A stretch of DNA of 46,507 bases from an uncultured Psychromonas sp. (GTDB lineage: Bacteria > Pseudomonadota > Gammaproteobacteria > Enterobacterales > Psychromonadaceae): contig NZ_CANLFB010000029.1 in assembly GCF_947489755.1 (NCBI RefSeq), forward strand, positions 1-46,507. The letters are read 5' to 3'. A program made the position numbers and the translations under genes. Positions 17,951 through 26,799 of the stretch are shown in pieces. Under the pieces are notes generated by a model. That model searched no databases, had not been told where the DNA came from, and saw nothing but the letters and a program-made list of their open reading frames with translations. Each line of letters begins with the position of its first letter. Position 1 is the first letter of the stretch.

Positions 17951-18680
17951 AATGACTACCTAAATATTTGTCCTTTACGGAAATAGCCGCAAATATGTTA
18001 AAAGTAAATATATATTTCAAGACTCTGATGTGTAATTTAAAATCAAGGGGGACACGAGAGCACTCAAATATCACACTAAATAGTTAGATAAAAATCAATT
18101 CGAAAAGATTCAGGCTAAATACTTACTGATTATTTCGTCATTAATAACAAAACTAATAAATACGTAACACTTCATTAGTCATATTTTATGAATATATAAT
18201 AAACATTAAATAATTTATCTTATTTTAGTGAATTTGTCATTTTTATACCTACAAAAACTAATTTTTTGTTACCTACAACATATTTTCACTTTGTTTATTC
18301 GATATAATCGACTTACAACTCGTCATAACCTATTAGTTAGTCTAGCAGGTTTAAAATTTGTCCATTTAAAAGACAATAATGAATAATAAACATTAATTGG
18401 TTATGTAGGTTTTAGCATGCTTAAGCTAGGTAATATCAATTCTAATGTAATATTCCTGTCTCCTTAAATAAGACAAAATAATAAAGAGTTCAAATGTGAA
18501 CTCTCTCTGAGAAATCCTCTTCGATTAGCTTTTATTTGTCTTTAGCTAAAAAGATTTTAAAGTCATCGCAAATGCTCTGTATAATCAAATATTAATCAAA
18601 ATTAAAATGATTTATTGTCTTATTCGCTATTCTCTACTATGTTTTTATTTGGATTTTACAAAAAGAAAAGGAATTCTTTA
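17951..18680. other. 730-bp divergent intergenic region between two cyclase genes
   Basis: No ORF on either strand. The clearest structure is a perfect 8-bp hairpin AGAGTTCA/TGAACTCT (18485-18492 and 18497-18504, AATG loop), about 180 bp upstream of the plus-strand cyclase. I looked for the GEMM c-di-GMP riboswitch core and did not find it. The region is unusually long for a simple divergent promoter. Confidence 0.5.
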
Positions 18681-21092
18681 GTGCCAAACATTGTAAGGCT
18701 GTGTATTTGTTTACTTGTATTATTTAGCAACCTACTATCAGCAAATGAATTGAAACAAGTAACACTACAACTATCATGGTACGAGCAATTTCAATTTGCT
18801 GGTTATTATATGGCCAAAGAAAAAGGCTTCTATAATGAAGCAGGTTTAACGGTAAATATAAAACCTTTTGATATAAAAAACCAACCTCTTACTGCGCAGA
18901 AAGTAACAAATGGTGAAATTGATTTTGCGGTAGCCAAAGAAACCCTGATTCTTTCTAAGTCTCATAATGAAAAAATAGTCTTGTTATATGCACTCTTTCA
19001 ATCAAGCCCCCTGGTCTTATTAAGCACTAAAGCATCACGCATAAAAGCATTTGAGGACTTTTCGGATAAAAGAATAATGGCAAGCATTACTGATGCTCAG
19101 CAGGCATCATTAAAAGCCATGCTTACCTCTAATGGCATTAAAGAAGATAAATTAACCTTTTTACAACACACTCATCGCATAGAAGACTTAATAAATAATA
19201 AAACAGATCTTATATCTGCTTATATCTCCAAAGCTCCTTATTATTTAGAAAAAATGGGCGTGGAATATAATATTTTTAATCCAAAAGATTATGGATTTGA
19301 TTTATATAGTGACTTTTTATATACAAGTGAACGCTTTATGGCCAACGATCTTGATACCGCTAAGGCATTCAGAGAAGCATCTCTAAGGGGATTTAAATAT
19401 GCCTTTGATAATATAACTGAAACGGTCGATGTCATATTCGAACAATATAATGAACAAAAATTAACTAAAAAAGCATTGTTTTTTGAAGGTACGGAACTTA
19501 AAAAATTGGCTTATTTAAACACCTCTAAAATTGGAGTGATCAACGAAAACAAAATTAGAAAAAGCTTCGAACTTTATAAAGTATTAGGCATTGAAAAAGA
19601 GACGATTGATTTCACTCAACTTATTTACAATGCTAAAGAACCGACGATATTTTTAACCGAACGTGAAAAAAGTTACCTAGAAAAAATACAAAAAATAACA
19701 CTCTGTATCGATCCTAACTGGTTGCCTTATGAAGGATTTGACAATAATGGGAAACATATTGGCACTAATACAGAGTTTCTTGATATTTTTAGAAAGCAAC
19801 TTCCTATCCCAATAGAAACAGTCGAAACAACTTCATGGAGTGAATCTGTTGTATTTGCACAGCAAAGAAAATGTGATTTATTATCTTTAGCGGCATCAAC
19901 CCCTGAAAGAAAGAAGTATCTTAACTTCACATCCCCTTATTTAATTTTCCCTCTTGTATTGGTTACTAAAACACACTCCCCTTTCATCAATAACTTCACC
20001 CTCTTAGCAAATAAAATTATTGGGGTACCTAAAGGGTATGCTCATCAAGACATTATTAAGAAAAATTATCCGGACATCATAATAGTAGAAGTTGAAACAA
20101 TAAAAGATGGACTTGAAAAGGTAGCGAATGGCAGCCTTTACGGATTTATTGGTAGTTTGAACACTATCGATTTCTTTTTAGAGGATGAATTCTTAGGTAA
20201 ACTCAAAGTAAGTGGTAAATTTGATGAAGATAGAAAAGTAGGTATAGGGGTGAGAAATGATGAGCCATTATTATTGAGTGTTTTTGAAAAGTTAGTTAGC
20301 AATTTATCTCAAGAACAAATAAATAATATTACGGAAAAAAAGACATTAATTAAATACGTAGATAAAGTCGATTACAACTTATTGAAGTGGATATTATTTA
20401 TCGTATTGATGATCGTGTTGGCATTTTTATATAGGCAAAGTGTACTAAAAAGTTTAAACAAAAAACTTAATAGGAAAGTAGCAGAAAAAACCAAAGCTTT
20501 ACTCTATTTAAATGCGAGTCTTGAACTCAGAATTCAAGAACGTACTGAAAAAATAGAGCACTCAAAAGAACTATTACAAAATGTTGCTTATCGAGATCAC
20601 TTAACGGGTATTTTTAATCGACATTATCTTTTAGAAAAATCCGACTCCTTTTTTCAAGAGTCTGATTTATTTAATCATCCATTATCTATATTGCTGATAG
20701 ACATCGATTATTTTAAAAAAGTAAATGATGTTTATGGTCATATCACTGGCGATAAAATATTAAAATACTTTGTAAAAAATATACAGAAAACATTAAGAAC
20801 AGATGATTTATTTGCCCGATATGGGGGAGAAGAGTTTATATTACTGCTACCTAAAACGAGTCTCAATGAAAGTTTAATCGTGGCCGAAAAACTCAGAATT
20901 ATCATAGAGCAAAACCCATATCACTCCGAAAGATTAAATACTGCTATTAATATCACTATTAGTATAGGAGCAAGTCAATATAAAAAAGGAGATATATTAG
21001 AAGGGTTAATCGATAAAGCTGACTCCGCATTATATCGCGCTAAAGAAGAAGGAAGGAACCAAGTTCAAATAACCAGTAGAGAGAGCCTTTAA
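18681..21092 (+). CDS. Diguanylate cyclase with THI5/NMT1-like and SBP_bac_3 periplasmic sensor domains
   Basis: 803 aa. I prefer the GTG start because AAAAGGAA lies 7 nt upstream and it gives a clean signal peptide (MPNIVRLCICLLVLFSNLLS); longer in-frame starts exist at 18639 (ATG) and 18615 (TTG). Domain 1 (about 20-290) is NMT1/THI5-like (LQLSWYEQFQFAGYYMAKEK). Domain 2 (about 325-560) is a family-3 solute-binding domain (LCIDPNWLPYEGFD, then YLNFTSPYLIFPLVLV). A transmembrane helix near 573-590 and a coiled coil lead to GGDEF (active site YGGEEF, residues 715-719; inhibitory RTDD; DIDYFKKVND). It should make c-di-GMP in response to periplasmic ligands, possibly pyrimidine-like and amino-acid-like. 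Confidence 0.92.
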   Translation: MPNIVRLCICLLVLFSNLLSANELKQVTLQLSWYEQFQFAGYYMAKEKGFYNEAGLTVNIKPFDIKNQPLTAQKVTNGEIDFAVAKETLILSKSHNEKIVLLYALFQSSPLVLLSTKASRIKAFEDFSDKRIMASITDAQQASLKAMLTSNGIKEDKLTFLQHTHRIEDLINNKTDLISAYISKAPYYLEKMGVEYNIFNPKDYGFDLYSDFLYTSERFMANDLDTAKAFREASLRGFKYAFDNITETVDVIFEQYNEQKLTKKALFFEGTELKKLAYLNTSKIGVINENKIRKSFELYKVLGIEKETIDFTQLIYNAKEPTIFLTEREKSYLEKIQKITLCIDPNWLPYEGFDNNGKHIGTNTEFLDIFRKQLPIPIETVETTSWSESVVFAQQRKCDLLSLAASTPERKKYLNFTSPYLIFPLVLVTKTHSPFINNFTLLANKIIGVPKGYAHQDIIKKNYPDIIIVEVETIKDGLEKVANGSLYGFIGSLNTIDFFLEDEFLGKLKVSGKFDEDRKVGIGVRNDEPLLLSVFEKLVSNLSQEQINNITEKKTLIKYVDKVDYNLLKWILFIVLMIVLAFLYRQSVLKSLNKKLNRKVAEKTKALLYLNASLELRIQERTEKIEHSKELLQNVAYRDHLTGIFNRHYLLEKSDSFFQESDLFNHPLSILLIDIDYFKKVNDVYGHITGDKILKYFVKNIQKTLRTDDLFARYGGEEFILLLPKTSLNESLIVAEKLRIIIEQNPYHSERLNTAINITISIGASQYKKGDILEGLIDKADSALYRAKEEGRNQVQITSRESL

Positions 21093-21421
21093 TGCAATAA
21101 AGTAGAGTCATTTATTAGAGAACATAATGCCAGTGATGACAAGCATAACGTCATAGAGGTGCAATATTGTAAGTTATATTAGATAAAACGTTTAAGCATG
21201 TGATCAATGAGTAGTATTGGTTTATGATTTCATAGTATATTTATTTTTTACAATAATTTGTCTTTACACTCGCATTATTTACTCCTTTATTTTTGTGACA
21301 CTCTATACCTATCATTTAATATCTATAAGTAAGAAAAATTATAATAAGGCAATAAGTAATATAGAACAGTACGAATAATAAACTTATATCGGCCAAATCA
21401 GCTGTACAGCAAGGAAAAGAA
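21093..21421. other. 329-bp stretch without a gene
   Basis: AT-rich spacer. No clear terminator follows the cyclase gene, so read-through into the downstream c-di-GMP gene is possible. It ends in AAGGAAAAG, the ribosome-binding site of the 70-aa ORF. Confidence 0.45.
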
Positions 21422-21634
21422 ATGGCAGAACGCGAAGATCATTCACCAATATCACTAAAATTACAGTGCTTTTTATATGCTTTCTGCTATTTATATTCCT
21501 TTCAATATAAAGTGATTAATCAACTCGTTTTACCTATAGAAAGAGATAAATTAAATTTAATCACATTCATTTTAACAGTCACTCTCATTGTATTTTTGTT
21601 TTATACCTCACTTTTATCTAGTCAAAAGTTATGA
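21422..21634 (+). CDS. Small single-pass membrane protein, 70 aa, overlapping the next gene
   Basis: Putative small protein with one transmembrane helix near residues 45-66 (LITFILTVTLIVFLFYTSLL) and a soluble N-terminus. Evidence that it is real: AAGGA is well placed (6-7 nt) before its ATG, and its TGA stop overlaps the ATG of the GGDEF-EAL gene as ATGA, a classic arrangement for translational coupling. The downstream gene has no good ribosome-binding site of its own. I recognise no family. It could be a membrane partner that localises the otherwise soluble c-di-GMP enzyme, or the remnant of a lost membrane sensor. Coding status is likely but unproven. Confidence 0.5.
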   Translation: MAEREDHSPISLKLQCFLYAFCYLYSFQYKVINQLVLPIERDKLNLITFILTVTLIVFLFYTSLLSSQKL

Positions 21635-24600
21635 ATGTAAACTCATTTCCTAACTTGGTACTGAATAATTCAGATCCGTTATTTAAAATGATTTTCAGCC
21701 AACAGCTTCAATATATGGCGGTTCTTTCTCCGGATGGGCAAGTGCTAAAAGTGAATGACATCGCTTTAACTTTTCAAGGTAAACCAGAAGTAGATTATAT
21801 TGGAAAGCTATTTTGGGAATCCCCTGCCTGGTGTAATACACCAGCATGGGAAAAAATTTGGAGAAAAAGATTAAAAAAATCTTCTAATCTAAAGCAAATG
21901 GTTATATTTGAAGACAGCTTTCAAATGACAGATAGTCTTCGAATGAATGACAACTCTAACGTTAATATTCCCCTCCAAATTAAAAATACGATTGACGATA
22001 ACGATAACGGTGACGTTGACGTTGACGTTGAAAGCAGTTTTCAAATTGACCACAATGCTATTTACTATGCAAATACATCTATCACCCCTCTCTATACACC
22101 TGAAAATAATGACCAACTATCAGGCTATATTATTCAAATAGTTGATATTACCAAACAGCGTAATATAGAAAATCAACAAAAAAAGAATGAAACTAAATTA
22201 GAGTTGGTTTTAGAACAAAGTTGTATTGGTAATTGGGAACTTAATCTTGCAGATCAAACGTCTCATCACTCTCTGATACATGACCAAATATTTGGTTACG
22301 ACTCACTAGTGCCTGATTGGACCTACGATACATTTCTTCAACATGTATTACCCGAAGAAAAAGACGAAGTTGATAACAAACTCCAACAAGCGATGGCGAA
22401 TAAAGTTAATTGGCATATCGAATGTCGAATCCGTCGAAAAGATGGTGAAATACGTTGGATTTTAGCCTCAGGCGGGCATACCTTAGATGTATCAGAACAA
22501 ACAAAATTGATTGTCGGCATAGTACAAGATATTACAGATTTAAAACTCGCAGAAGAAATTAACTTACATCATCATGCTGAATTAAAGAGTTTATTTAATG
22601 CTTTACCTGATACTTATTTTCGAATTATGTCCGATGGGGTTATTTTAGATTACCATACACAAAGTAATGATAAATTTTATAATGATTCAAACGACTTTAT
22701 TGGTAAGCGCTTACAAGATATTTTTCCACAAGATATAGGCTTACTTTTTCAATCTAAAATGAATGAAGTACTACAGACAGATCAGATACTTACTTTCAAA
22801 TATCAACTAATGATTGACGATAAAATCACTTATTTTGATGTCCGTCTTAATAATATTGGCTTTAATAATCAACTAATTTGTATTATTCGAGATGTTAGTA
22901 ATGAATTACGTTCTCAAGAGTCTTTAGCCGTTAGCGAGCAATTGTTCCGAACTATTTTTGAACAAGCAACCGTTGGCGTTGCATTAATCAGTTTCGACAT
23001 AAAAAGTGTCATTCGTATTAACCAACGATTTTGCGATATGGTTGGTTATGGTATGGAAGAAATGTCTGATGTGAACATTTTTGAAAAAATTACACACCCT
23101 GATGATTTAGAAAAAAACTTAAGCCATAGAAGAAAAATATTAACGGATGAGCAACATGAAGGGACGATAAAAAAACGCTATATTCATAAAGAAGGCCATA
23201 TTATTTGGGTTGAATTAACCGTTTCACCTACTCGCCAAATTGGTTCTCAACCTAAAACTATTATTGTCATTGCTCAAGATATTAGTAAACGTAAAAAAGC
23301 AGAAGATAAACTTCAATTATCTTCAAAAGTATTTAGCGATACTAATGAAGGAATTATCATAACTGATGCTAATAAATTAATTGTTGATGTCAATTCTGCA
23401 TTTTTTAAAATAACAGGCTATAGCAGAAAAGAGGTTATTGGCAAATCCCCCTCTTTGTTAAATTCTGGAAAACAAAGTCCTCAATTTTATGAACAAATGT
23501 GGCAATCAATTAAAGAAAGTGGTCATTGGCAAGGCGAAATATGGAATAGAACTAAACAAGGAGAGCTTTACGCAGAGCTCCTTAATATTACATCATTGAC
23601 TAACGAAGATGATCAAATAACCCATTACATTGGTGTGTTTTCAGATATCACCAGTATTAAGCAGCAACAAGAAAAACTTAACTTGATGGCTCATTATGAT
23701 GTATTAACTAAATTGCCAAATCGAGCTTTATTTATAGATCGATTCCATCAATCAATCGCCCATAGTATACGTACAGGCCATCAACTTGCCATATGCTTTT
23801 TTGACCTAGATGACTTCAAACCTGTGAATGATAGTTTTGGTCATGACGCAGGTGATCATTTATTAATTGAAGTCGCTGAACGCATTACAGGCTGCATCAG
23901 AGAAGAAGATACTGTGTCACGACAAGGTGGGGATGAGTTCGCAATATTGCTTAATGACATTAAATCCAATTCACAATATGAAGCAACGATTAAACGCATT
24001 CACCAAACCTTAGCAGTACCTTATATCATTGACGGTGTTCAACACCAGATAACCGTTTCTAGTGGCATTACTTTATATCCATCTGATGAAGGCGATATAG
24101 ATACATTATTACGTCATGCAGATCATGCGATGTATCAATCTAAGTTAGCCGGTAAAAATCGTTCAAATTTATATAGCCCAGATTCCGATCAACGAATCAT
24201 TAAAAAGAACCTCCAATTAGAAGAAATCAATAACGCTTTAGAAAACAATGAATTTCAATTGTACTATCAACCAAAAGTTAATATGGCAACAGGTAATGTC
24301 TTTGGTGTTGAAGCTTTAATTCGCTGGTTCCACCCAGAAAAAGGATTGCTTCCCCCGTTAGACTTCTTACCTCTGATCGACGGTACACCATTAGAAATTA
24401 AAGTGGGAGAATGGGTTATTAAAAATGCTTTACAACAACTTGATAACTGGCAACAACAAGGCATTAAATTAGAAGTTAGTATTAATATTGCTTCTAATCA
24501 CCTGCACTCTTCTTCTTTCTTTATTATGCTTGAAAAACACTTAGCAGAGCACCCTTCTGTTAATGCAAAATATTTACAATTAGAAATACTAGAGAGCTCT

Positions 24601-25353
24601 ACTTTAGGTGATCTCAATACAATTACTCATATTATCAAGGCTTGTCAGAGTGGCTTAGGTGTCACCTTTGCATTAGATGATTTTGGTACAGGCTACTCAT
24701 CACTAACACACTTAAGAAGTTTACCTGCGGAAACGATAAAGATTGATCAAAGCTTTGTAAGAGACGTGCTTGATGACCCAAGTGACTACTCTATTATTGA
24801 TGGTGTTATTTCGTTAACAAAATCATTTAATCGTAATGTTATTGCTGAAGGCGTTGAAACAACAGATCATGGGTTAATACTTTTACTGATGGGGTGCGAA
24901 AAAGCCCAAGGATATGGCATCGCTAAGCCGATGCCTGCAATAGACTTTTTTCAATGGCTAAATCATTACACACCAAATACAGAGTGGCTAGCCTGTGGAA
25001 GCACACATTACACAAGGAAACAAAACACGTTAGCAATTTTCAAATTAATGACAACAAAATGGAAAGAGAAATTACAAAATAAGATTTTATCGTCACATGA
25101 CGTCATTTCATTTTGGCCTATCTTGGATAATGAATTTTGTCATTGTGGTAATTGGCTCTATCTTCAAAAACAAACACAGTTACTTGATGAAGAGGAAATC
25201 CAAAAAATTGAAAACATACATTATAAAATTCACGACATTGCCAATTCAATACAACATAAATATCAAACAGGAAAAATCCAAGAAGCGCGGAATGATTTAA
25301 CAGAATTAGAATTAGCTTTTAAAGAAATGCATAACGCACTAAGTTCAGAATAA
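21631..25353 (+). CDS. Multi-PAS GGDEF-EAL protein with C-terminal CZB-like zinc-binding segment
   Basis: 1240-aa c-di-GMP enzyme with no transmembrane segment. About five PAS domains span residues 15-685, some with PAC motifs (RKDGEIRWILASGG and HKEGHIIWVELTVSP). GGDEF (about 690-850) has GGDEF at 766-770, FFDLDDFKPVND, and the inhibitory site REED. EAL (about 865-1110) has EALIRW, LEILES, LDDFGTGYSSL, KIDQSFV and AEGVET, so a working phosphodiesterase is expected. The last 100 residues resemble a CZB domain: C1170-H-C-G-N-W with H1197 and H1201 as likely zinc ligands. The usual first-helix His appears to be Thr. The enzyme may sense zinc or hypochlorite in addition to PAS signals. Translation is probably coupled to the small ORF upstream. 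Confidence 0.92.
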   Translation: MNVNSFPNLVLNNSDPLFKMIFSQQLQYMAVLSPDGQVLKVNDIALTFQGKPEVDYIGKLFWESPAWCNTPAWEKIWRKRLKKSSNLKQMVIFEDSFQMTDSLRMNDNSNVNIPLQIKNTIDDNDNGDVDVDVESSFQIDHNAIYYANTSITPLYTPENNDQLSGYIIQIVDITKQRNIENQQKKNETKLELVLEQSCIGNWELNLADQTSHHSLIHDQIFGYDSLVPDWTYDTFLQHVLPEEKDEVDNKLQQAMANKVNWHIECRIRRKDGEIRWILASGGHTLDVSEQTKLIVGIVQDITDLKLAEEINLHHHAELKSLFNALPDTYFRIMSDGVILDYHTQSNDKFYNDSNDFIGKRLQDIFPQDIGLLFQSKMNEVLQTDQILTFKYQLMIDDKITYFDVRLNNIGFNNQLICIIRDVSNELRSQESLAVSEQLFRTIFEQATVGVALISFDIKSVIRINQRFCDMVGYGMEEMSDVNIFEKITHPDDLEKNLSHRRKILTDEQHEGTIKKRYIHKEGHIIWVELTVSPTRQIGSQPKTIIVIAQDISKRKKAEDKLQLSSKVFSDTNEGIIITDANKLIVDVNSAFFKITGYSRKEVIGKSPSLLNSGKQSPQFYEQMWQSIKESGHWQGEIWNRTKQGELYAELLNITSLTNEDDQITHYIGVFSDITSIKQQQEKLNLMAHYDVLTKLPNRALFIDRFHQSIAHSIRTGHQLAICFFDLDDFKPVNDSFGHDAGDHLLIEVAERITGCIREEDTVSRQGGDEFAILLNDIKSNSQYEATIKRIHQTLAVPYIIDGVQHQITVSSGITLYPSDEGDIDTLLRHADHAMYQSKLAGKNRSNLYSPDSDQRIIKKNLQLEEINNALENNEFQLYYQPKVNMATGNVFGVEALIRWFHPEKGLLPPLDFLPLIDGTPLEIKVGEWVIKNALQQLDNWQQQGIKLEVSINIASNHLHSSSFFIMLEKHLAEHPSVNAKYLQLEILESSTLGDLNTITHIIKACQSGLGVTFALDDFGTGYSSLTHLRSLPAETIKIDQSFVRDVLDDPSDYSIIDGVISLTKSFNRNVIAEGVETTDHGLILLLMGCEKAQGYGIAKPMPAIDFFQWLNHYTPNTEWLACGSTHYTRKQNTLAIFKLMTTKWKEKLQNKILSSHDVISFWPILDNEFCHCGNWLYLQKQTQLLDEEEIQKIENIHYKIHDIANSIQHKYQTGKIQEARNDLTELELAFKEMHNALSSE
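21994..22029 (+). repeat. In-frame hexanucleotide repeat within the first PAS domain
   Basis: Six consecutive units of (A/G)ACG(A/G)T-type sequence, the last three being exact GACGTT. They encode residues 122-133 (Asp/Asn then Asp-Val pairs). They sit in a low-complexity insertion of about 40 residues that interrupts an otherwise normal PAS domain. Expansion or contraction would keep the reading frame. Confidence 0.8.
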
Positions 25354-25415
25354 ATAGTGAATAACTCAAAGCGTTTAGGCAATTCCTAGCGAGATAACAT
25401 AGATAGATAAAGTAT

Positions 25416-25545
25416 AGGTACATAACATGGATACATAACATAGATACATAACATGGATACATAACATAGATACATAACATGGATACATAACATAGATACA
25501 TAACATGGATACATAACATGGATACATAACATGGATACATTACAT
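25416..25545. repeat. Ten tandem copies of a 13-bp unit
   Basis: The unit is (A/G)GATACATAACAT. Ten uninterrupted units fill 130 bp; the first reads AGGTACATAACAT and the last has ATTACAT. In the middle the first base alternates A and G, giving a 26-bp higher-order period. It lies between the convergent GGDEF-EAL and EamA genes, 62 bp past the stop of the former. The minus strand is open through the array, but that reading frame is only a by-product of the repeat. Confidence 0.97.
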
Positions 25546-25556
25546 GGACATACCGC

Positions 25557-25603
25557 TCTATATGCTAATTACCGATGTTTATAGAGAGTCATTAGCATAT
25601 AGA
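25557..25603. terminator. 13-bp inverted repeat, possible bidirectional terminator
   Basis: TCTATATGCTAAT (25557-25569) and ATTAGCATATAGA (25591-25603) are perfect arms around a 21-nt loop, 10 bp from the stop of the EamA gene and right beside the tandem array. There is no T-tract, so it may instead be a 3'-end protective hairpin. Confidence 0.45.
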
Positions 25604-25613
25604 CAAACCATCG

Positions 25614-26522
25614 TTAGCTTGGTTGCAATACTGTTTGTTTACAACGAGAAAATAAAGGTTTCTTACGTTGAGTCAATACATTCCCTAATATGACTAACAC
25701 CAACCCTAATGTTGACAATAACGTCCAGTGATAATCTTCAAAAACAGCGGATGCACTTAAGGCTACAATTGGTGTTAATACTAATATATAAGCGGCATTA
25801 CTCGCCCCTAAGCGATCTACCAATATAAGATAAAAGGTAAATCCAAGCACAGAAGCAGGAATAGCAAGATACAATAAACTGCCTATGTATTCTGTCGTCA
25901 TCGTAAATTCAAAAGACAGCCCTCGAACTAAAATAATCAACAATAATGCAGCACAACCATAAAACATCGCATAACTGGTTGCCGTAAAAGGCTGAATATT
26001 ATTTTTTGTATTACGTATGCTAAGCATATTACCAATGGAAAAACACCAAGTGCCTAGTAGGGCAAAAAACAGTCCGTATAACGTATCTTGTGACCAGTCT
26101 GTTTTCAGTAAATCCCCTGTAAATAACAAACTAATGCCAGCTAACCCTAACACCACACCTAACCAAAAATTAGCACTAGTTTTAGTTTGATAAAAAAAGC
26201 GACTATGCACCGCATTAAAAATAGGAGCCGTCGCCATGAAGACAGCGACTAAACCGCTCGGAATATATAAAGTTGCACTGTAAAAAGCTAAGAAATTACA
26301 ACAAAATAAACAAAGACCTTGCAGCGCTAAAAAAGGTTGATCTCTTGGTTTTACTGGTTGAAGTTTTCGCCAACACTTTCCAATGATGAACATAATAATG
26401 ACAGCAATAGCAAATCGATAAAAAATAGACACTTCCATTGGTACATTACCATGTTGCCATTTAATCGAAATCCACGACAATCCCCAAATAAAAACCATTG
26501 ATATATAAAGTAATACTGACAT
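25614..26522 (-). CDS. EamA/DMT superfamily transporter, 10 TM
   Basis: 302-aa inner-membrane exporter of the drug/metabolite transporter superfamily, with two EamA repeats of five helices each. The first repeat begins MVFIWGLSWISIKW and contains FYSATLYIPSGLVAVFMATAPIFNAVHSRFFY. The second contains YLAIPASVLGFTFYLILVDRLGASNAAYILVLTPIVALSASAVFEDY, the typical EamA end. The usual length and no breaks suggest a functional gene. Substrates of this group include amino acids and metabolites, and the one here is unknown. AAGGG precedes the ATG. The AraC regulator is divergently transcribed and is the obvious candidate controller. Confidence 0.93.
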   Translation of the reverse strand: MSVLLYISMVFIWGLSWISIKWQHGNVPMEVSIFYRFAIAVIIMFIIGKCWRKLQPVKPRDQPFLALQGLCLFCCNFLAFYSATLYIPSGLVAVFMATAPIFNAVHSRFFYQTKTSANFWLGVVLGLAGISLLFTGDLLKTDWSQDTLYGLFFALLGTWCFSIGNMLSIRNTKNNIQPFTATSYAMFYGCAALLLIILVRGLSFEFTMTTEYIGSLLYLAIPASVLGFTFYLILVDRLGASNAAYILVLTPIVALSASAVFEDYHWTLLSTLGLVLVILGNVLTQRKKPLFSRCKQTVLQPS

Positions 26523-26770
26523 TGTTTACCCTTAAGAATAAAACTTATAATAGAATCACATCATGCAGTATTTAACTTATAAGAAATATCACAATCCCAT
26601 TAAAACTAACACAATATTGCGGTTTTATAATCATGGCTAACGTCGAAAGCAGAGTATAAGTTGAGCTATTTAATATTAGTGTTAATGTGAGTATTAGAGT
26701 TGTCTTGGCCATTTTTTAGTCGTTGATAAAAACGGCTTATAACCATTTACGTCCTCCTATAATATTTTAT

Positions 26771-26799
26771 AGAGGAGCCTATCAATGCAATGTTTATGA
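26771..26799 (+). promoter_or_regulatory. Strong ribosome-binding site serving a 4-codon ORF that overlaps the AraC start
   Basis: AGAGGAG (26771-26777) is ideally spaced (7 nt) from an ATG at 26785 that opens a 4-codon ORF (Met-Gln-Cys-Leu-stop, 26785-26799). Its TGA overlaps an in-frame ATG of the AraC gene at 26796 (ATGA). The annotated ATG at 26790 is 12 nt from the same site. Translation of the regulator may depend on reinitiation. Confidence 0.4.

Noticed and set aside
17951-18680. c-di-GMP (GEMM) riboswitch between the two cyclase genes
   Set aside because: The conserved GEMM core elements (CACGCA, GGCAAACC, GCAAAGCC-like) are absent.
25319-25540. 73-codon minus-strand ORF across the 13-bp array
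   Set aside because: Its sequence is just the 13-bp repeat read in rotating frames (39-bp, 13-residue period) and it overlaps the end of the GGDEF-EAL gene; no ribosome-binding site.
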